Shown here: positions 11,201 to 22,555 of the stretch, piece by piece
Layout of the letters: the number at the start of each line of letters is the position of its first letter
Numbering within the stretch: position 1 is the first letter of the stretch
Origin: Cladophialophora immunda
Lineage: Eukaryota > Ascomycota > Eurotiomycetes > Chaetothyriales > Herpotrichiellaceae
DNA length: 64,000 nt
Assembly: GCF_000835495.1 (NCBI RefSeq)
Contig: NW_015622541.1
Span: forward strand, 7,936,001-8,000,000
Direction of reading: 5' to 3'
The notes under the pieces: model-generated
Seen by the model: only the letters and a program-made list of their open reading frames with translations
Database searches by the model: none
Told to the model about the DNA's origin: nothing
Position numbers and translations under genes: made by a program

Positions 11201-11381
11201 CAAGGCCTTGGACGAGATTTCAGCAAGCATCTCGGAGGATATGTCGAGCCTGAGGGACATTAAGAAGTTCGACGAGCAATTCGGAGACAAGCGCGGGAAG
11301 AAGAAGAAGGCGCCTAGATTGGGATTTCCAACAGAGAAGGAGAACGAGAAGGCTAGAGATACGGTCAAGGTGCGGGACTGA
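8280..11381 (+). CDS. Mitochondrial AAA-family ATPase (Msp1/ATAD1-like AAA module)
   Basis: 1033 residues in one exon. The first 50 residues are rich in Arg/Ser/Ala with almost no acidic residues (for example CRHCARQQSQNARRSFCTAPRL), as expected for a mitochondrial targeting peptide. A long, poorly conserved, partly acidic middle region (about 50-690) has no domain I can name. The single AAA domain has Walker A GPPGTGKT at residues 766-773, Walker B CVVFLDEAD around 820-828, sensor-1 MVATNRP, and the arginine-finger segment VLRRLPRRLLVDLP. It matches an uncharacterised fungal mitochondrial AAA ATPase type. The C terminus is Lys-rich. Whether it extracts mislocalised membrane proteins like Msp1 is inference from the AAA module only. 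Confidence 0.85.
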   Translation: MHSTLQAELRFSQIICSSCRHCARQQSQNARRSFCTAPRLRSAQKPSNSIGSLSSRGISDDSQSHGAARVEIARDSDHGGEESTPAHQHRPGPHESSAIQTADDARAKDFYGSPAKRRLRNRMNKDADTEYQAPEWFMDSNVALFGSGFLAPGTPSRIKTVAADLLTGEPLEQNSSPDSGGAPSHGSDGKGDDPKSIHESLGKSTLTEDKLQQSEALPPTKSSSSSSVSSRYYVVDEQYEEVMRTARGLMQVSHNQSSQNGADSFRDHLHLQYAGKDGDLLLDHLVQDIARQLGCDLMVVDAQDIADLIHRNHTNQSTAKAGRMLSYDVLSTAFPDLSEHNSSHEAQDVDDDDGDIEDIMDEMDSTPASPRIGMPMFIGRPTAILKTIIGQIPELGDGMRSEMPRGTLRMWPDFGDPQKPRDEQGALSGLIYKLLKSLSDRRTAAGLPGKEQNSDLEQQRETAAKRTGVPKGGAIVHVRDFRAIQSLDMGRSFLNNLHRQLAQRRNKGESVLLIGTDSAREDQEPFTRERINESQSGGQDGKSQNIVLTPVLPNTTSKLALLHDRKQRIATVNMRHLWETLRFWKPSVFAHLEPGFWRGDFSDRITRSDRSCLEGQAWNHQYIQRLATYIAGTVPSNRDGETDTSTKDQPQPIISAATSHLNHSDKTKIRWAEKQSKEAKKEVPERHMSKDDRLARIRASASKYEKRLMGGIIEAKNINTTFNDVHMPVETIDTLQTLTTLSLIRPEAFKYGVLASDKIPGLLLYGPPGTGKTLAAKAVAKESGATMLEVSAADINDMYVGEGEKNVKALFSLARKLSPCVVFLDEADAMFSARSNQGRRVSHRELLNQFLKEWDGMSNDSGSAFIMVATNRPMDLDDAVLRRLPRRLLVDLPTEPDRLEILKIHLRHEKLGEDVNLQDLAKKTPFYSGSDLKNVAVAAALNCVREENELAKQHKGEEPYQHPERRTLTEKHFDKALDEISASISEDMSSLRDIKKFDEQFGDKRGKKKKAPRLGFPTEKENEKARDTVKVRD

Positions 11382-11580
11382 GACTCTTCTTGACTGGGTT
11401 GATGCCGACCGCCATCAATGCGTTCTCGGTCTGTCCTTGGAAAACAAAAACAAGAGGGAGAGAATTCACACTTCCTATTAGACAATAGATCATCTAAGAG
11501 GCCGCACTGTGCCGTTACTGCTCGCCTCTATTTATAATGCTAGTACCGACACCAGTGAGGCCCCAGGACTTATCTCAGTC

Positions 11581-12787
11581 CTATTTCCGCATCCGCTCCA
11601 GGATGACTTCTTCGACCCTCTGGACGCCCCAGTCCAGCACCTCGTTCATCTTCCACTGCCCCGCGCCGGGACAGACCCTCACGCCCTCGCTCTCACAGGC
11701 GTGCTCGTCGAAAACGTCCCCGTCCACGTTCCCCTCCTTGTACATCCAGCCGTGGTAGCGGATGTAGTTGGGCCAGACCAGGTCCTCGACGTAGCCCGGC
11801 GGGTCGACCCAGAAACCCTCCAGGGTGACGTAGCCGGAGCGGGCGGCGCGGCGGGAGAGGGTCTGGGTGCGCGTCGACGGGAGGAACAGCAGCGGATGGA
11901 GCAGCGTGTGGGTGAGGTGGTGGAGGTGGGCCAACCCCGCCGCCGAGTGAGGATAGTCGGACGAGAGGGGCAGCGATGAGGTCGAGGTCGAGGACGACGG
12001 CGACTGTGGGTAGAGCAGGAACCCTTCGACGATGTAGATGCGGATCTCTTTGCCCGCGCTGGATCCGCCCTCTCCGCCGCCTCGTCGCCTGACCAGCTCG
12101 TCGATCCGCGTCCTCACCCGCTCGCGGTGCTCGTCTACCTTGCCGGGGGAGACGCCGCTGTGGCCCACGCTGTTCTGGTCCTCCTTCGACACGCTGTCGG
12201 GCGGGAGATCGCCGTGGTCGCGCAGATGTGTGAGCGTGTGTTCGAACAGCGGAAGGTCCAGCGAGTCGATGCAGTCCCAGTCCTGGAGCTCGCGGGTGCC
12301 GAATTCCTCGGACGAGACGGTGACCGTCGGAATGCTGGGTGGGGGTTAGCTGCGTCTGCAGGTTTGGATGGGATTGTTCATGAGGAGCCAGAGGAAGAGA
12401 CGACTCGGGTATATTTGCGCTTGAGCTGATATCAATGCAAGGGCCGTTTGCCGGTGAGACGAGAGGAGCCACCAACAAGACAGCAGGTCCAGCAGGTCCA
12501 GAGCAGATGTGAACAAGACATAATAGATGAAGTACATACTCTTGGTCCGTCTTGTAAAAGTCGTCTTGGTGCAGGATGAACAGACTGACTTTCCACCCCT
12601 CGGCGTCGAGGTTGAAGATCTCGCGCAACAGCCGCGCCAGCGTCGTCTTCCCGCTCGACGATGGGCCCGACAGGCCTACCAGCACCGTTTCGAGGCGAGT
12701 ATCTGGCTCGGGATCTTCGGATGCGTGTTCATCCTTTTCCATCTCGACGTATGCTTCCTTCCGGCGCCTGGAGGACTGGGACACCAT
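11581..12787 (-). CDS. nrk1: Nicotinamide riboside kinase
   Basis: Exons are 12787-12540 and 12334-11581 (minus strand), 333 residues. It phosphorylates nicotinamide riboside to NMN in the NAD salvage route. The P-loop GPSSSGKTT lies at about residues 41-49 in a uridine-kinase-like fold. It is followed by ILHQDDFYKTD, the Asp-containing substrate motif of the family, and exon 2 begins IPTV with DWDCIDSLD shortly after. IYIVEGFLLY is the later strand. Exon phases (2/1) join correctly across the 205-nt intron. The protein is longer than yeast Nrk1 because of a Ser-rich insertion after GFLLY and a 15-residue N-terminal extension before an internal Met. GC-rich sequence makes long spurious ORFs on the opposite strand. 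Confidence 0.88.
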
Positions 12788-14090
12788 CGAGACTCTCGTG
12801 GACTAGGGCCTATCGTGGTGCTGCTATCGTCGACAAGATCATCTGGCGGCCGAGGCGGGAATGATCCTGTGTGCGAGGACAGGATCGGTTGGGAATAACA
12901 GGCAGGAAGGGAGGTCAATGCTGGAGGAGAATTATGTCGTCTGGAGATGCAGGAAGATAGATACCCCGTGGACTGTGACTGGCGATATCAAATCAAGTGG
13001 ATTTTATTTCTCCAACTCCGTCCACAACGGCTTTAGTCTTGAGGCCACCCCCTGTCCAAAGCTGAACGTCTTTCATCCTGACCTCGTATAGAATTATGAA
13101 CCATACGATCGAGTACCTATCCCCGTTGCACTGTCTGCTCATCTCGAACGCCCTGTGCCACCCTGCTTGCGCATAAGCCAGCCTCGCCCGTCGCATCTCG
13201 GCCAGAAAAGGCTGGCTCTATACAAGGCTGAATTCTCGCCCCCTGGACATTCTACTTAGTCCCGTCACTCGACTCATGATACAAGTAGAAACTTCCCCGT
13301 AGAGAGAGACATCTCAGTTCTATTAGCAAGCAGCGGCGATACTTGATTGACATAATCCCCGATCCTCAATATCCAACCCGACGCCCACCCGCTATACCAC
13401 CCCTTCTTGCTTGTGTCGCACCACCCCCGTCCTGCGCGCCAGTCCCAATGTCCATCCACATGCACCACCTTTTCTCATCCTTGTCGGTCGACTTCGTTCA
13501 GGTTCAGCCTGCCGCCGCATGTCTGCATCGCCCTCCTCCTCTTCACGCTCGTATGCCCATGTCGCGTCGGAGCGTCATATATCCAGAATATCCTAGGCCG
13601 GCAAGATCCACTAAAGCCTCAAGATTCTTCCCTGTGACAAACATAGAAAGTCGAAATAATGATACAAAATCGCGTCGAAGCTGCCCAACCGCCCATTTTC
13701 TCCGTGTGCAAGCCTCTTTGTCGAAAGCTTCCCAAAGAAAAGTCGTCGCGGCCCGGTCTAGACAGCAATATAGTCTGTTCATCGGCACATATCGAGCTCT
13801 GTACCGCAACGAGGCCGAGAAATTCTTTCCGTTCCCCGACTCTCAACACCGACACCGAACCCTTTTGGAGACAATCCAAACAAGGGGGTATATGCAATTG
13901 AAGAAAACCAAAATGACACCGTCTCCTAGAGAGTATCCGTTCACATAACACGCAGTCAGGGAATTTCGACCGACACAGATATCCAGGCCAGGCAGCTCCT
14001 TGGCCCTCCGGTAGGCGATAGAACGGCCTCATTGTTTGCAATGAGATGACCTATTTCAGACCTGGTTCATTCCCAACGAGGGCTGAATGC
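12788..14090. other. Intergenic 1.3 kb
   Basis: Promoter and leader of nrk1 (-) and 3' flank of the PtaB-like gene (-). Several overlapping short ORFs on both strands around 13340-14040 lack protein-like composition or splice partners. No RNA gene is recognised. Confidence 0.45.
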
Positions 14091-16214
14091 TCATGCAGAT
14101 CCCTTCTGCCTCTTGCCGCCGAGCTTTGGACTTGGCTTGACTTTGTTGGCTCCGTTCACCTCTCCTTGTGCGTTTTCTTCCTCTATCTTGACCACACTCG
14201 CACGTCGCCTCTTATTGGAGACGTTCGGGCTAGTGTTTGTACTGGGGCCTTGACTCCCGCTGAGATTGGATCCCTGCGCACTCATTTGGTGCATCATGGC
14301 TACACCTCCCGCGGTGGGATTCTGGGCCGGACTAGGTGTATGCACTGGGCCTCCCATCATGGGTGACCCTTGAGCTTGAGGAACGTTAAGATGCCCCATG
14401 GCAGGCGAGTTCATCATATTTGGCCCGTTCATGCCAGGGTTCATTTGATTGGGGAAGATGACTTGGCCATTGGCGGCCCTTGCCATCTGGTTCAGCCGCG
14501 TGTTGTTAGCCTGGGCCATGTTTTGCGCATTCTCTTGCGTGACTCGCAGGAGCGTGTCTTTGGGAGAGATTCCAGGATGTTGTTGGTAGTATTCCATGAG
14601 CGGACCCATGGCCGTCATGACTTCAGCAATCTGCAAACATTTTAGTTGTTGTTCGGCCACCCCCAAAAAACTACATACCTCTAAGAATTGGGAAATGTGT
14701 TGGGGGACACCCCATTCACTGACACCTGAGGTGGGAATGACTGGCCCTGCTACTGATACATTTGCCTTCCCTTGTGTCCGTTTGAGGTTCTTGTTTGTGA
14801 TTTTGGGACTCTGCTTCATTTCTGGCGACATGGGTTGTAACAACACATGCCGTGGAATGTACTCTTGCCATCCCGTCGAGCTGATATTCAGGTGCTCAAT
14901 GGACTGAACATCGTCAAAAAGAACGCGCAGCTGTCCGTTGGTGGTCACTCGAATATCGTTGGCAAAAACATACGTCAAACTCGCACTGCTACTTGTGATA
15001 TGGACACCGCCGTTGGCTGTCTTGGTCTGGGTATGCTCAAAAGACTGGAGCAGGATTTGCTTGACACCACTCGCAAAATATGAGTGATAGTAGCGGGCGA
15101 GGGATGGAAACTGAAGCTGGAAGGATTTGTCGCCGCCGGATTTGTTGTTGAAAAACTGTTGTCTCAATGACCCGATCGGAGAAAAGAATCTGGTAATCAA
15201 TGCTTCCCAGTAGTCCAGATCATTTGGTCGTTCCGGGTGTGCGAGAAGATCCTGGTACTCGATCAGTTTCAAAATACATTGACCACCAATCATGTCTTGT
15301 TTGGGAAGCTCAGGCAGAATCATATTGGCGGCCGCTTCCTGCTGCTGCTTCACGCGAGGCTCCTCTTCCGGTTCCGTAGTCTTCACTGGCTGATTCTGGG
15401 GCTGGTTCTGTGGTTGGTTCTGTACCGGCTGTGGCTGTGGTGGTTGGGGTTTGGGCTGCGCTGGCTGTGCTTGGGGTTGTGAAGTCGGGGTAGGTTGCGG
15501 AGGAGGTTGTGTTTGGGGAGCGGGCAGGGGTTGTGATTGTGGAGGCTGGGTGGTCTGTTCCTGCGACCGTGACATTTGCATTTGTTGAGCGACCGCCCTT
15601 TGGTTCTGAGCAGCGGCCGCCATCTGCGCCACATGTTGTTGCGCCTGAGCTTGGGCCTGTTGAGCTCGGATCAACTGCTGCTGATTGTGTTGATGTTGCA
15701 GGCTTTGCATCTGAGGATGGTTGGCGTTCATCTGCATTTGTGGGTGCATGCCCATTCCCATCTTCATTTGCGCCAACTGTGCTTGATTAAAGCCGGGCGC
15801 ATTCGGCATTCCCACGGGCATGCCCTGTGCCTGAGCCTGGGACATTTGCTGCATCATGCGCTGGCGAGCCATGTACTGCTGTTGGTGCGGTGAGAACATC
15901 CCTTGGGCATAATTCATCTGCGGGTTATGCTGTTGAAATATGGCCTGCTGAGGATTCATGTGGGCCATGGCCATACCGTTGTGCATGGGGCCTGGAGCTG
16001 GAGTCCCAGCACCGGGCGGCATGCCAGTGACCATGGGTCCTTGAGTGACTTGAGGAGCAGACACGCCTGGATGCATCGCCTGCATCATACCGGGCCCCGG
16101 TTGACCTCCCATGTGGGCGGCGCCAGGATGTTGCATCCCCATGGGATGACCTGGAGGGATTCCAGGATGACCCGGAGCGATACCCGCATGGTGCGGGAAG
16201 CTTTGGGCCATCAT
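14091..16214 (-). CDS. ptaB: LIM-domain-binding (LDB1/SEUSS/PtaB-like) transcriptional cofactor
   Basis: Start ATG at 16214 (MMAQSFPHH). About 691 residues if the 48-nt intron 14631-14678 is spliced, 707 if retained. The N-terminal 250 residues are Gly/Pro/Met- then Gln-rich low complexity. A Pro/Gln tract and acidic linker lead to a conserved LIM-binding domain (about residues 300-460). That domain contains ILKLIEYQDLL, DYWEALITRFFSP, ARYYHSYFASGVKQ and HLNISSTGWQEYIPR. The C terminus is Asn/Met/Pro-rich with a basic nuclear-localisation-like KRRRAS. In Aspergillus, PtaB acts with SomA in adhesion, biofilm and conidiation. Orthology here is inferred from domain order. Confidence 0.9.
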   Translation of the reverse strand: MMAQSFPHHAGIAPGHPGIPPGHPMGMQHPGAAHMGGQPGPGMMQAMHPGVSAPQVTQGPMVTGMPPGAGTPAPGPMHNGMAMAHMNPQQAIFQQHNPQMNYAQGMFSPHQQQYMARQRMMQQMSQAQAQGMPVGMPNAPGFNQAQLAQMKMGMGMHPQMQMNANHPQMQSLQHQHNQQQLIRAQQAQAQAQQHVAQMAAAAQNQRAVAQQMQMSRSQEQTTQPPQSQPLPAPQTQPPPQPTPTSQPQAQPAQPKPQPPQPQPVQNQPQNQPQNQPVKTTEPEEEPRVKQQQEAAANMILPELPKQDMIGGQCILKLIEYQDLLAHPERPNDLDYWEALITRFFSPIGSLRQQFFNNKSGGDKSFQLQFPSLARYYHSYFASGVKQILLQSFEHTQTKTANGGVHITSSSASLTYVFANDIRVTTNGQLRVLFDDVQSIEHLNISSTGWQEYIPRHVLLQPMSPEMKQSPKITNKNLKRTQGKANVSVAGPVIPTSGVSEWGVPQHISQFLEVCSFLGVAEQQLKCLQIAEVMTAMGPLMEYYQQHPGISPKDTLLRVTQENAQNMAQANNTRLNQMARAANGQVIFPNQMNPGMNGPNMMNSPAMGHLNVPQAQGSPMMGGPVHTPSPAQNPTAGGVAMMHQMSAQGSNLSGSQGPSTNTSPNVSNKRRRASVVKIEEENAQGEVNGANKVKPSPKLGGKRQKGSA
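14631..14678 (-). other. 48-nt intron of the PtaB-like gene, open and in frame
   Basis: On the minus strand the sequence starts GTATGT, ends TTTGCAG and contains ACTAAAAT as a plausible branch site. Its length is a multiple of three and it has no in-frame stop, so retention would only insert 16 residues between QFLE and IAEV. Confidence 0.6.
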
Positions 16215-16573
16215 CTTCAAGGGCAATTACCGAGCGATATATCAAATCGCAATATCCGCGCGACGATATAGGAAGTATTTCTGATTACCTCTGTTGGGTT
16301 TCTGGTCCTTCTCTTTTTTCCCACCTCCGATCCCTCTGGCCCCACTTTTTTCGCGGAAAGACGCTGTAGTTGTTCGGCACGGAGCGAAGTGTTGTCACAT
16401 TTGTAGAATCTGGAGGTTTCATGCAATCGGATGGGTATGGTCGATGTGTGTTCTTGTCGGTGATCGACGCGGCGTGGATGGACTGCAGAAATTCCTGGGA
16501 TGGGCGATGTTTCGCCGGGCCAGGATCGTCTGACGGGGGCTAGATCAGTGTCGCGACAACGACGATAATCGAA
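16215..16573. other. Intergenic 359 bp upstream of the PtaB-like gene
   Basis: Probable leader and promoter of the PtaB-like gene and 3' flank of the small minus-strand gene. Nothing else is recognised. Confidence 0.4.
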
Positions 16574-17078
16574 TCATCGGGCGGTGGCGGCAGTGATGGA
16601 AGCGCGCAGAGGCTTCATGACCATTTCATCCTCTTGTGAGTCGCGAAGGAGCAGATAAAGCGAGTAGCCAGTTGAGGCAGATGATCCGGGAGTTGTGAGG
16701 GTTGCGGTTGCGATGTTATCGGGCTGGTACACTGCAGTGGTACTCGTGATCTGATGACCCCGGGCAGAAGTGGACGAGAACCGGTCGGAAATTAGGAGGT
16801 AGGCTCCCAGAGCAGAGTCGAGGGCGGTGCAGAAGGGAAAAGAGCGACTAGACAGCGAAAGCGCCACTTGAGACTGAGTGGCAGACACTGTTCAAGCCCC
16901 AGTGGTGAAGACTTTGAAGATCAGGTTCCAAGTCGCAGGTGCAACTTCAGGATCTGCAGGTGTGCAGGTGCAGGGAGAGACACTTACAGATCACGGAAGA
17001 TGCTGGGGGGGTGGGAGAGGCGGCCGTCGGGCCCCAAGTTGAAACCCAGCGAACCGACCTGCCAGGCCCGGCCAACAT
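16574..17078 (-). CDS. Hypothetical 134-residue protein, two exons
   Basis: Not recognised. The 3' exon (16887-16574) is an open frame with protein-like composition (ALDSALGAYLLISDR, SLYLLLRDSQEDEMV) but has no ATG at its 5' end. A stop sits just upstream, so an intron is needed. A donor GTAAGTG (16987) and acceptor AACAG (ending 16888) link it, phase-correct, to an exon starting at ATG 17078 (MLAGPGRSVRWVS...), giving exactly 135 codons with the stop. The N terminus is Arg/Ser/Thr-rich with no acidic residue, so mitochondrial targeting is conceivable. No clear branch site was seen in the 100-nt intron, which lowers confidence. It could be a misjoined fragment. Confidence 0.4.
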
Positions 17079-18418
17079 CCCCCAATCAGCCGCCAAGCAA
17101 TCTTGCGCCCACGCGCTTGACCCGATGCAACACTAGCGCCTCGCCGTTTCAGAAAATAAATTCGGCTGCTCTTTTTCCTGTGCATTCTTCACCTGTGCTC
17201 TCTCTCTCTGCTCACACACAACGACTTCCTCTCTATACCTGTCCTGATGAGTGTTGCCCGATGGTAGTTGATCATGGGCAATCAGAAGACATGGTAAGCT
17301 CATTCCCCCGATAATCCGCCTTCCTGGTTTGCAGCTTGCAAGATGACAACCCACAACTCTTCTTCTTTCTATCCTGAGTCGCCCTTGAAGAAACATGCGG
17401 ACTGTCATCGCTGAACAGTCTGTTACTAGCCAGTATTTTATGTCTGACTATTGACTGCCTCCACCACATCTGCCGTCATTTTCTTTGTGCTCTGTTGCTG
17501 ACTGGTAGCCCAGGAATGGGACGGAGAGGTTGAGTTGAGTCTGTGAGCCGTGTTCCATGGCAAGTTGCTGTCTAAGGTACGTCTTCACGAATATCCCACC
17601 TCACCTCACATCGCCGTTTGTCTACGCCCTTTTCCTATGATGAAAACTTTTTCCACATTCGCAGTTTCCACGCTAGCCCTGGCATATGAACCTATTTTAA
17701 GTCCAGGTGTCGTTGAGCGGCAAATCTTCCTTGGATGTCTGATTGGAACTTTACCTGAAAAGCCTGTCATTTCCCGTGGACTTGTCGAGTTCATGCGCTG
17801 ACGATTTCTTGTGCAGGTAGTTCTCCATCTCCCTTCGCTCCGATCATCCCGTCATATATCTCCTCGTAGTTGCAGTGCGTTGATGTGGTGAACTTGTACC
17901 CATGGCAGGAGAGCAAAGAGTAGAAGAGCAGGCATTTTATAAGCAATAACAAGCACGCGGGTCCTGTTGGTTTCACACAGACTAGAAGTTGCAAAGGTCA
18001 AATTTTAACCGACCGCATCATCCACATGAGAGATGTTCCAATCCAAACAATGCAGAAACTGAGATCGGTCCAAATTCTGGGTGTTTTACATGATTCGCGT
18101 GCCCCTTCCATCTCCCAGACCTAAACCCCTCGTCATCTCGTGGGTTCTGGCGTCTTCGCAAAACACCTTCGTAGCTTTCATGGCAGAGAGCGAGGAACTC
18201 TGCAACTTCTCTCGCATAGATGCTGTCGCGTTGGGTAGCCCTGAAGTCGCTGCCTTAATCTTTTCAGCTGGACGTTCGACATCATGTCGGGAGCAGCCTC
18301 AGCCATGCTGGGGACTGGGCTGCATTTTTGTACCTCTTGCTCTGCATGCCAACGTCCTCACTCTGATCGGTGAGGGGCACGATAAATGACTCTGGTGAAG
18401 CGTTTTCTTTCAATGCCC
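17079..18418. other. Intergenic 1.3 kb
   Basis: Between the small hypothetical gene and the 3' end of rvb1. It has a CT-dinucleotide run near 17198-17210. Short ORFs at 17550-17801 and 18081-18389 lack support. No tRNA or other RNA gene is recognised. Confidence 0.4.
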
Positions 18419-20286
<1,868 letters not shown>

Positions 20287-21417
20287 ATGGCGGCTCCCAC
20301 GACCATCACGAAGCTGCCCGAGGTGCTCCGCAGTCCTACGTCTCTCCAGTATCTTTCGTACAGACACCCGGTCAAACACTCAAACCCGTACTTCAAGCCC
20401 AGATTCACCTTTAAGCTCGAAGACCGGAAACATACTCTGCTGGACATTTACCGTTTGCGGCACACAGACCCCTTGATGCCCCCCTACCCTTACGGCGAGA
20501 ACAAGCATTTTCCTGAAGCAAATTTCGGCCTCTACGGTGGTGCGTCGGTGCAATCTGGGAGCAAGATCTCTAAGGGCAGAAATAAGGGGAAGTCTTTGCG
20601 GCATTGGTTCCCCAATGTTCGAGTTGAGACAGTGAGAAGCGAAGCTTTGGGCAGGGACCTCAAGATACCCATTACCGCCCGAGTTATGAGGACTATCAAC
20701 AAATGTGGCGGTATTGATCAATATGTCACTGGGATGAAGCCCGCTCGAATAAAGGAGCTGGGTATGTTGGGCTGGAAGCTTCGATGGCTGGTCATGACAT
20801 CTCCCAAGTATCGGGCAGAGCACGCCAAACAGTTGCAGAAATACAACCTTCCCACACACTACTCCTTATCGGGCTCCTTTGAGGATGCGTGGAACGACGA
20901 AAATGTCCGTGCCAAAATGATCGAGCAGCAAGAAGCGGCATGGAGTGATCTACGAGAGGCAGCTGGTCGGTTTGAAAAGCACGTGCAAAGGAATTGGATC
21001 GAGAGCGGGGAGAAGGAGACTTACCAGATTCCAAAGCTAGAGACCCTCAACCGCAGCAGTCCGCTCTCGTTGGGGCTGCCAGAACACCTAGAAGAGCCGG
21101 ATATTGTTGACAAAAAGTACAGACATCTCAGAACTTTCAAGAAGTCCGCCAGAGATGGTGTGCAGGAAATCTCAACGGAAGCTCCGTCTCTTGAGGGCAT
21201 CGACGGGGTCATCAGGGACGATCCGGAGGTGGCGGCAATTATAACAGCGCAGACCAACTCGGGGGACGTTGAGGGACATATAGAGGGAACCACAGCAAAC
21301 ACGGAATCTCATGACCTCGAAGAAAAAGCACCGGAAGATCATACATCAAGTGGAGCCCATGTTGATGCGACCAAGGAGACGCCAACTTCAGAGCCTCAGT
21401 CGAAGACAAGCATATAA
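20287..21417 (+). CDS. mrpl24: Mitochondrial large-subunit ribosomal protein bL28m
   Basis: 376 residues, no intron, ATG at 20287 preceded by CACG. An in-frame GTG at 20272 is not used. It is a structural protein of the mitochondrial 54S subunit, homologous to bacterial L28. The L28 core is at about residues 80-160: LYGGASVQSGSKISKGRNKG, RHWFPNVRVETVRSEALGR, IPITARVMRTINKCGGIDQY. The yeast counterpart is Mrpl24. A roughly 200-residue C-terminal extension, Glu-rich at the end, goes beyond the core, which is usual for fungal mitoribosomal proteins. It shares a short divergent promoter with rvb1. Confidence 0.9.
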   Translation: MAAPTTITKLPEVLRSPTSLQYLSYRHPVKHSNPYFKPRFTFKLEDRKHTLLDIYRLRHTDPLMPPYPYGENKHFPEANFGLYGGASVQSGSKISKGRNKGKSLRHWFPNVRVETVRSEALGRDLKIPITARVMRTINKCGGIDQYVTGMKPARIKELGMLGWKLRWLVMTSPKYRAEHAKQLQKYNLPTHYSLSGSFEDAWNDENVRAKMIEQQEAAWSDLREAAGRFEKHVQRNWIESGEKETYQIPKLETLNRSSPLSLGLPEHLEEPDIVDKKYRHLRTFKKSARDGVQEISTEAPSLEGIDGVIRDDPEVAAIITAQTNSGDVEGHIEGTTANTESHDLEEKAPEDHTSSGAHVDATKETPTSEPQSKTSI

Positions 21418-21799
21418 CGTGAGGGATGACGAGGTTACAATTGGAGTCGCGAAGTGCTGGTCGGAGGAGATGGAGAAGATCAAGGTCATTGTAAAGCGGG
21501 CTTTTTGCATACCCAGGGCAGGTTGTCGAAAGACGAAGAAAAGTCAAATGTTGAACAATGCTGTACCATATACCCAGATCACCTCTGGGAGAGAGCGTGC
21601 CACGTACTCTAAATCAGAGAAAGAGACATATTCAACTCGTATGAGGAATGTGCCCGTGGATTTTGAGGCTCTGCTCGTTGTTGGTCTGAGACGCGCCATG
21701 CGGTTGTGATGCTTCTTTGGCGACAGCAACCCATTGACACTCCAGGATAATGGCGGAAAAAGTTTCTCGGTCACAGACCACTCTTCTCCTCATGATACC
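21418..21799. other. Intergenic between convergent genes
   Basis: 3' flanks of bL28m (+) and the DsbA-like gene (-). Nothing is recognised. Confidence 0.5.
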
Positions 21800-22555
21800 T
21801 CACAAGCAGCCGTTTCCGGCGGAAGTCTTTGCTCCAGCATCGTTCACAGGGACTTGTCCCTTGGCCTCCAACTCCTTCCACCTCGCGAACAGCTTCTTGA
21901 AAGCTAGGGGATCCTGGGCCCCCGATACCTCCCACATATCATTGATCTCGTAGAAGGGCACACCGGAGATGCCCTTCATATGTGCCTCCTCTGCTTCTTT
22001 GTCGACCAACTCTCCGTCCTTCCCAGAGGTCAGATACTCGGTGATTTCCTCCTTGGTGCCAAGTCCGGCCTCCAATCCGACATCCACTAGGGTTTCGAGA
22101 GTGGTGATGTCAACTTCCTCCTCAAAATAGCGCCTCCAAAGACCGAGCATGACCTTGTTCTGCGAATCCTCACCTCCTTTGTCCTGCGCCCAGTGGACCA
22201 GTCTATGTCCGTTCCTCGAGGGTCCTGTCATACCGCCGAATTTGAAGTTGAGCCCCTCCCCACGGGAGGTCTGGCCCATCATAGCCTCAATCTGCTTGGC
22301 GCGCTCAGGCCCAAACTTGGCGGCGTACATTTCACGTCTTGGGCGCGATGGGGCTGGGAAAGGTGGTGGTGCCGGACCGCTACCGGCGGTCAACTGTGGC
22401 GGTGGGTTGAGATAAAATGGTAAGTATTTCAAGTGAAACTTGTCATCGGGATATGTCTTTTTATGCTCGGCGATCGCGCGAGACAAACGCGTATGACCTA
22501 TGAAGCACCATGGACATACGATATCGCTCGTGATGGTGATATTGTAGTTCGTCAT
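21800..22555 (-). CDS. DsbA-like / FrnE-type thioredoxin-fold oxidoreductase
   Basis: 251 residues from the ATG at 22555 (MTNYNITITSDIVCPWCFIG). A Met 12 codons upstream and a TTG before it are in frame but add nothing conserved. The CPWC pair sits right after the first strand, as in FrnE and 2-hydroxychromene-2-carboxylate isomerase-like members of the DsbA family. The helical insertion and the cis-Pro loop (GVPFYEIN) near the C terminus follow in the expected order. There is no signal peptide, so it is probably cytosolic. A Pro-rich PAPPPFPAPSRP stretch interrupts the usual sequence after the second strand. The natural substrate is unknown. Confidence 0.88.
   Translation of the reverse strand: MTNYNITITSDIVCPWCFIGHTRLSRAIAEHKKTYPDDKFHLKYLPFYLNPPPQLTAGSGPAPPPFPAPSRPRREMYAAKFGPERAKQIEAMMGQTSRGEGLNFKFGGMTGPSRNGHRLVHWAQDKGGEDSQNKVMLGLWRRYFEEEVDITTLETLVDVGLEAGLGTKEEITEYLTSGKDGELVDKEAEEAHMKGISGVPFYEINDMWEVSGAQDPLAFKKLFARWKELEAKGQVPVNDAGAKTSAGNGCL

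Noticed and set aside
11693..12787. 364-codon minus-strand frame through nrk1
   Set aside because: Beyond the nrk1 first exon it reads intron and then the wrong frame of exon 2. The spliced model keeps kinase motifs.
13340..14041. Overlapping ORFs on both strands between nrk1 and the PtaB-like gene
   Set aside because: Several start at TTG or GTG, composition is not protein-like, and no introns join them to anything.
18081..18389. 102-codon ORF downstream of rvb1
   Set aside because: It begins with a non-ATG codon, has no recognisable features and lies in the 3' flank.
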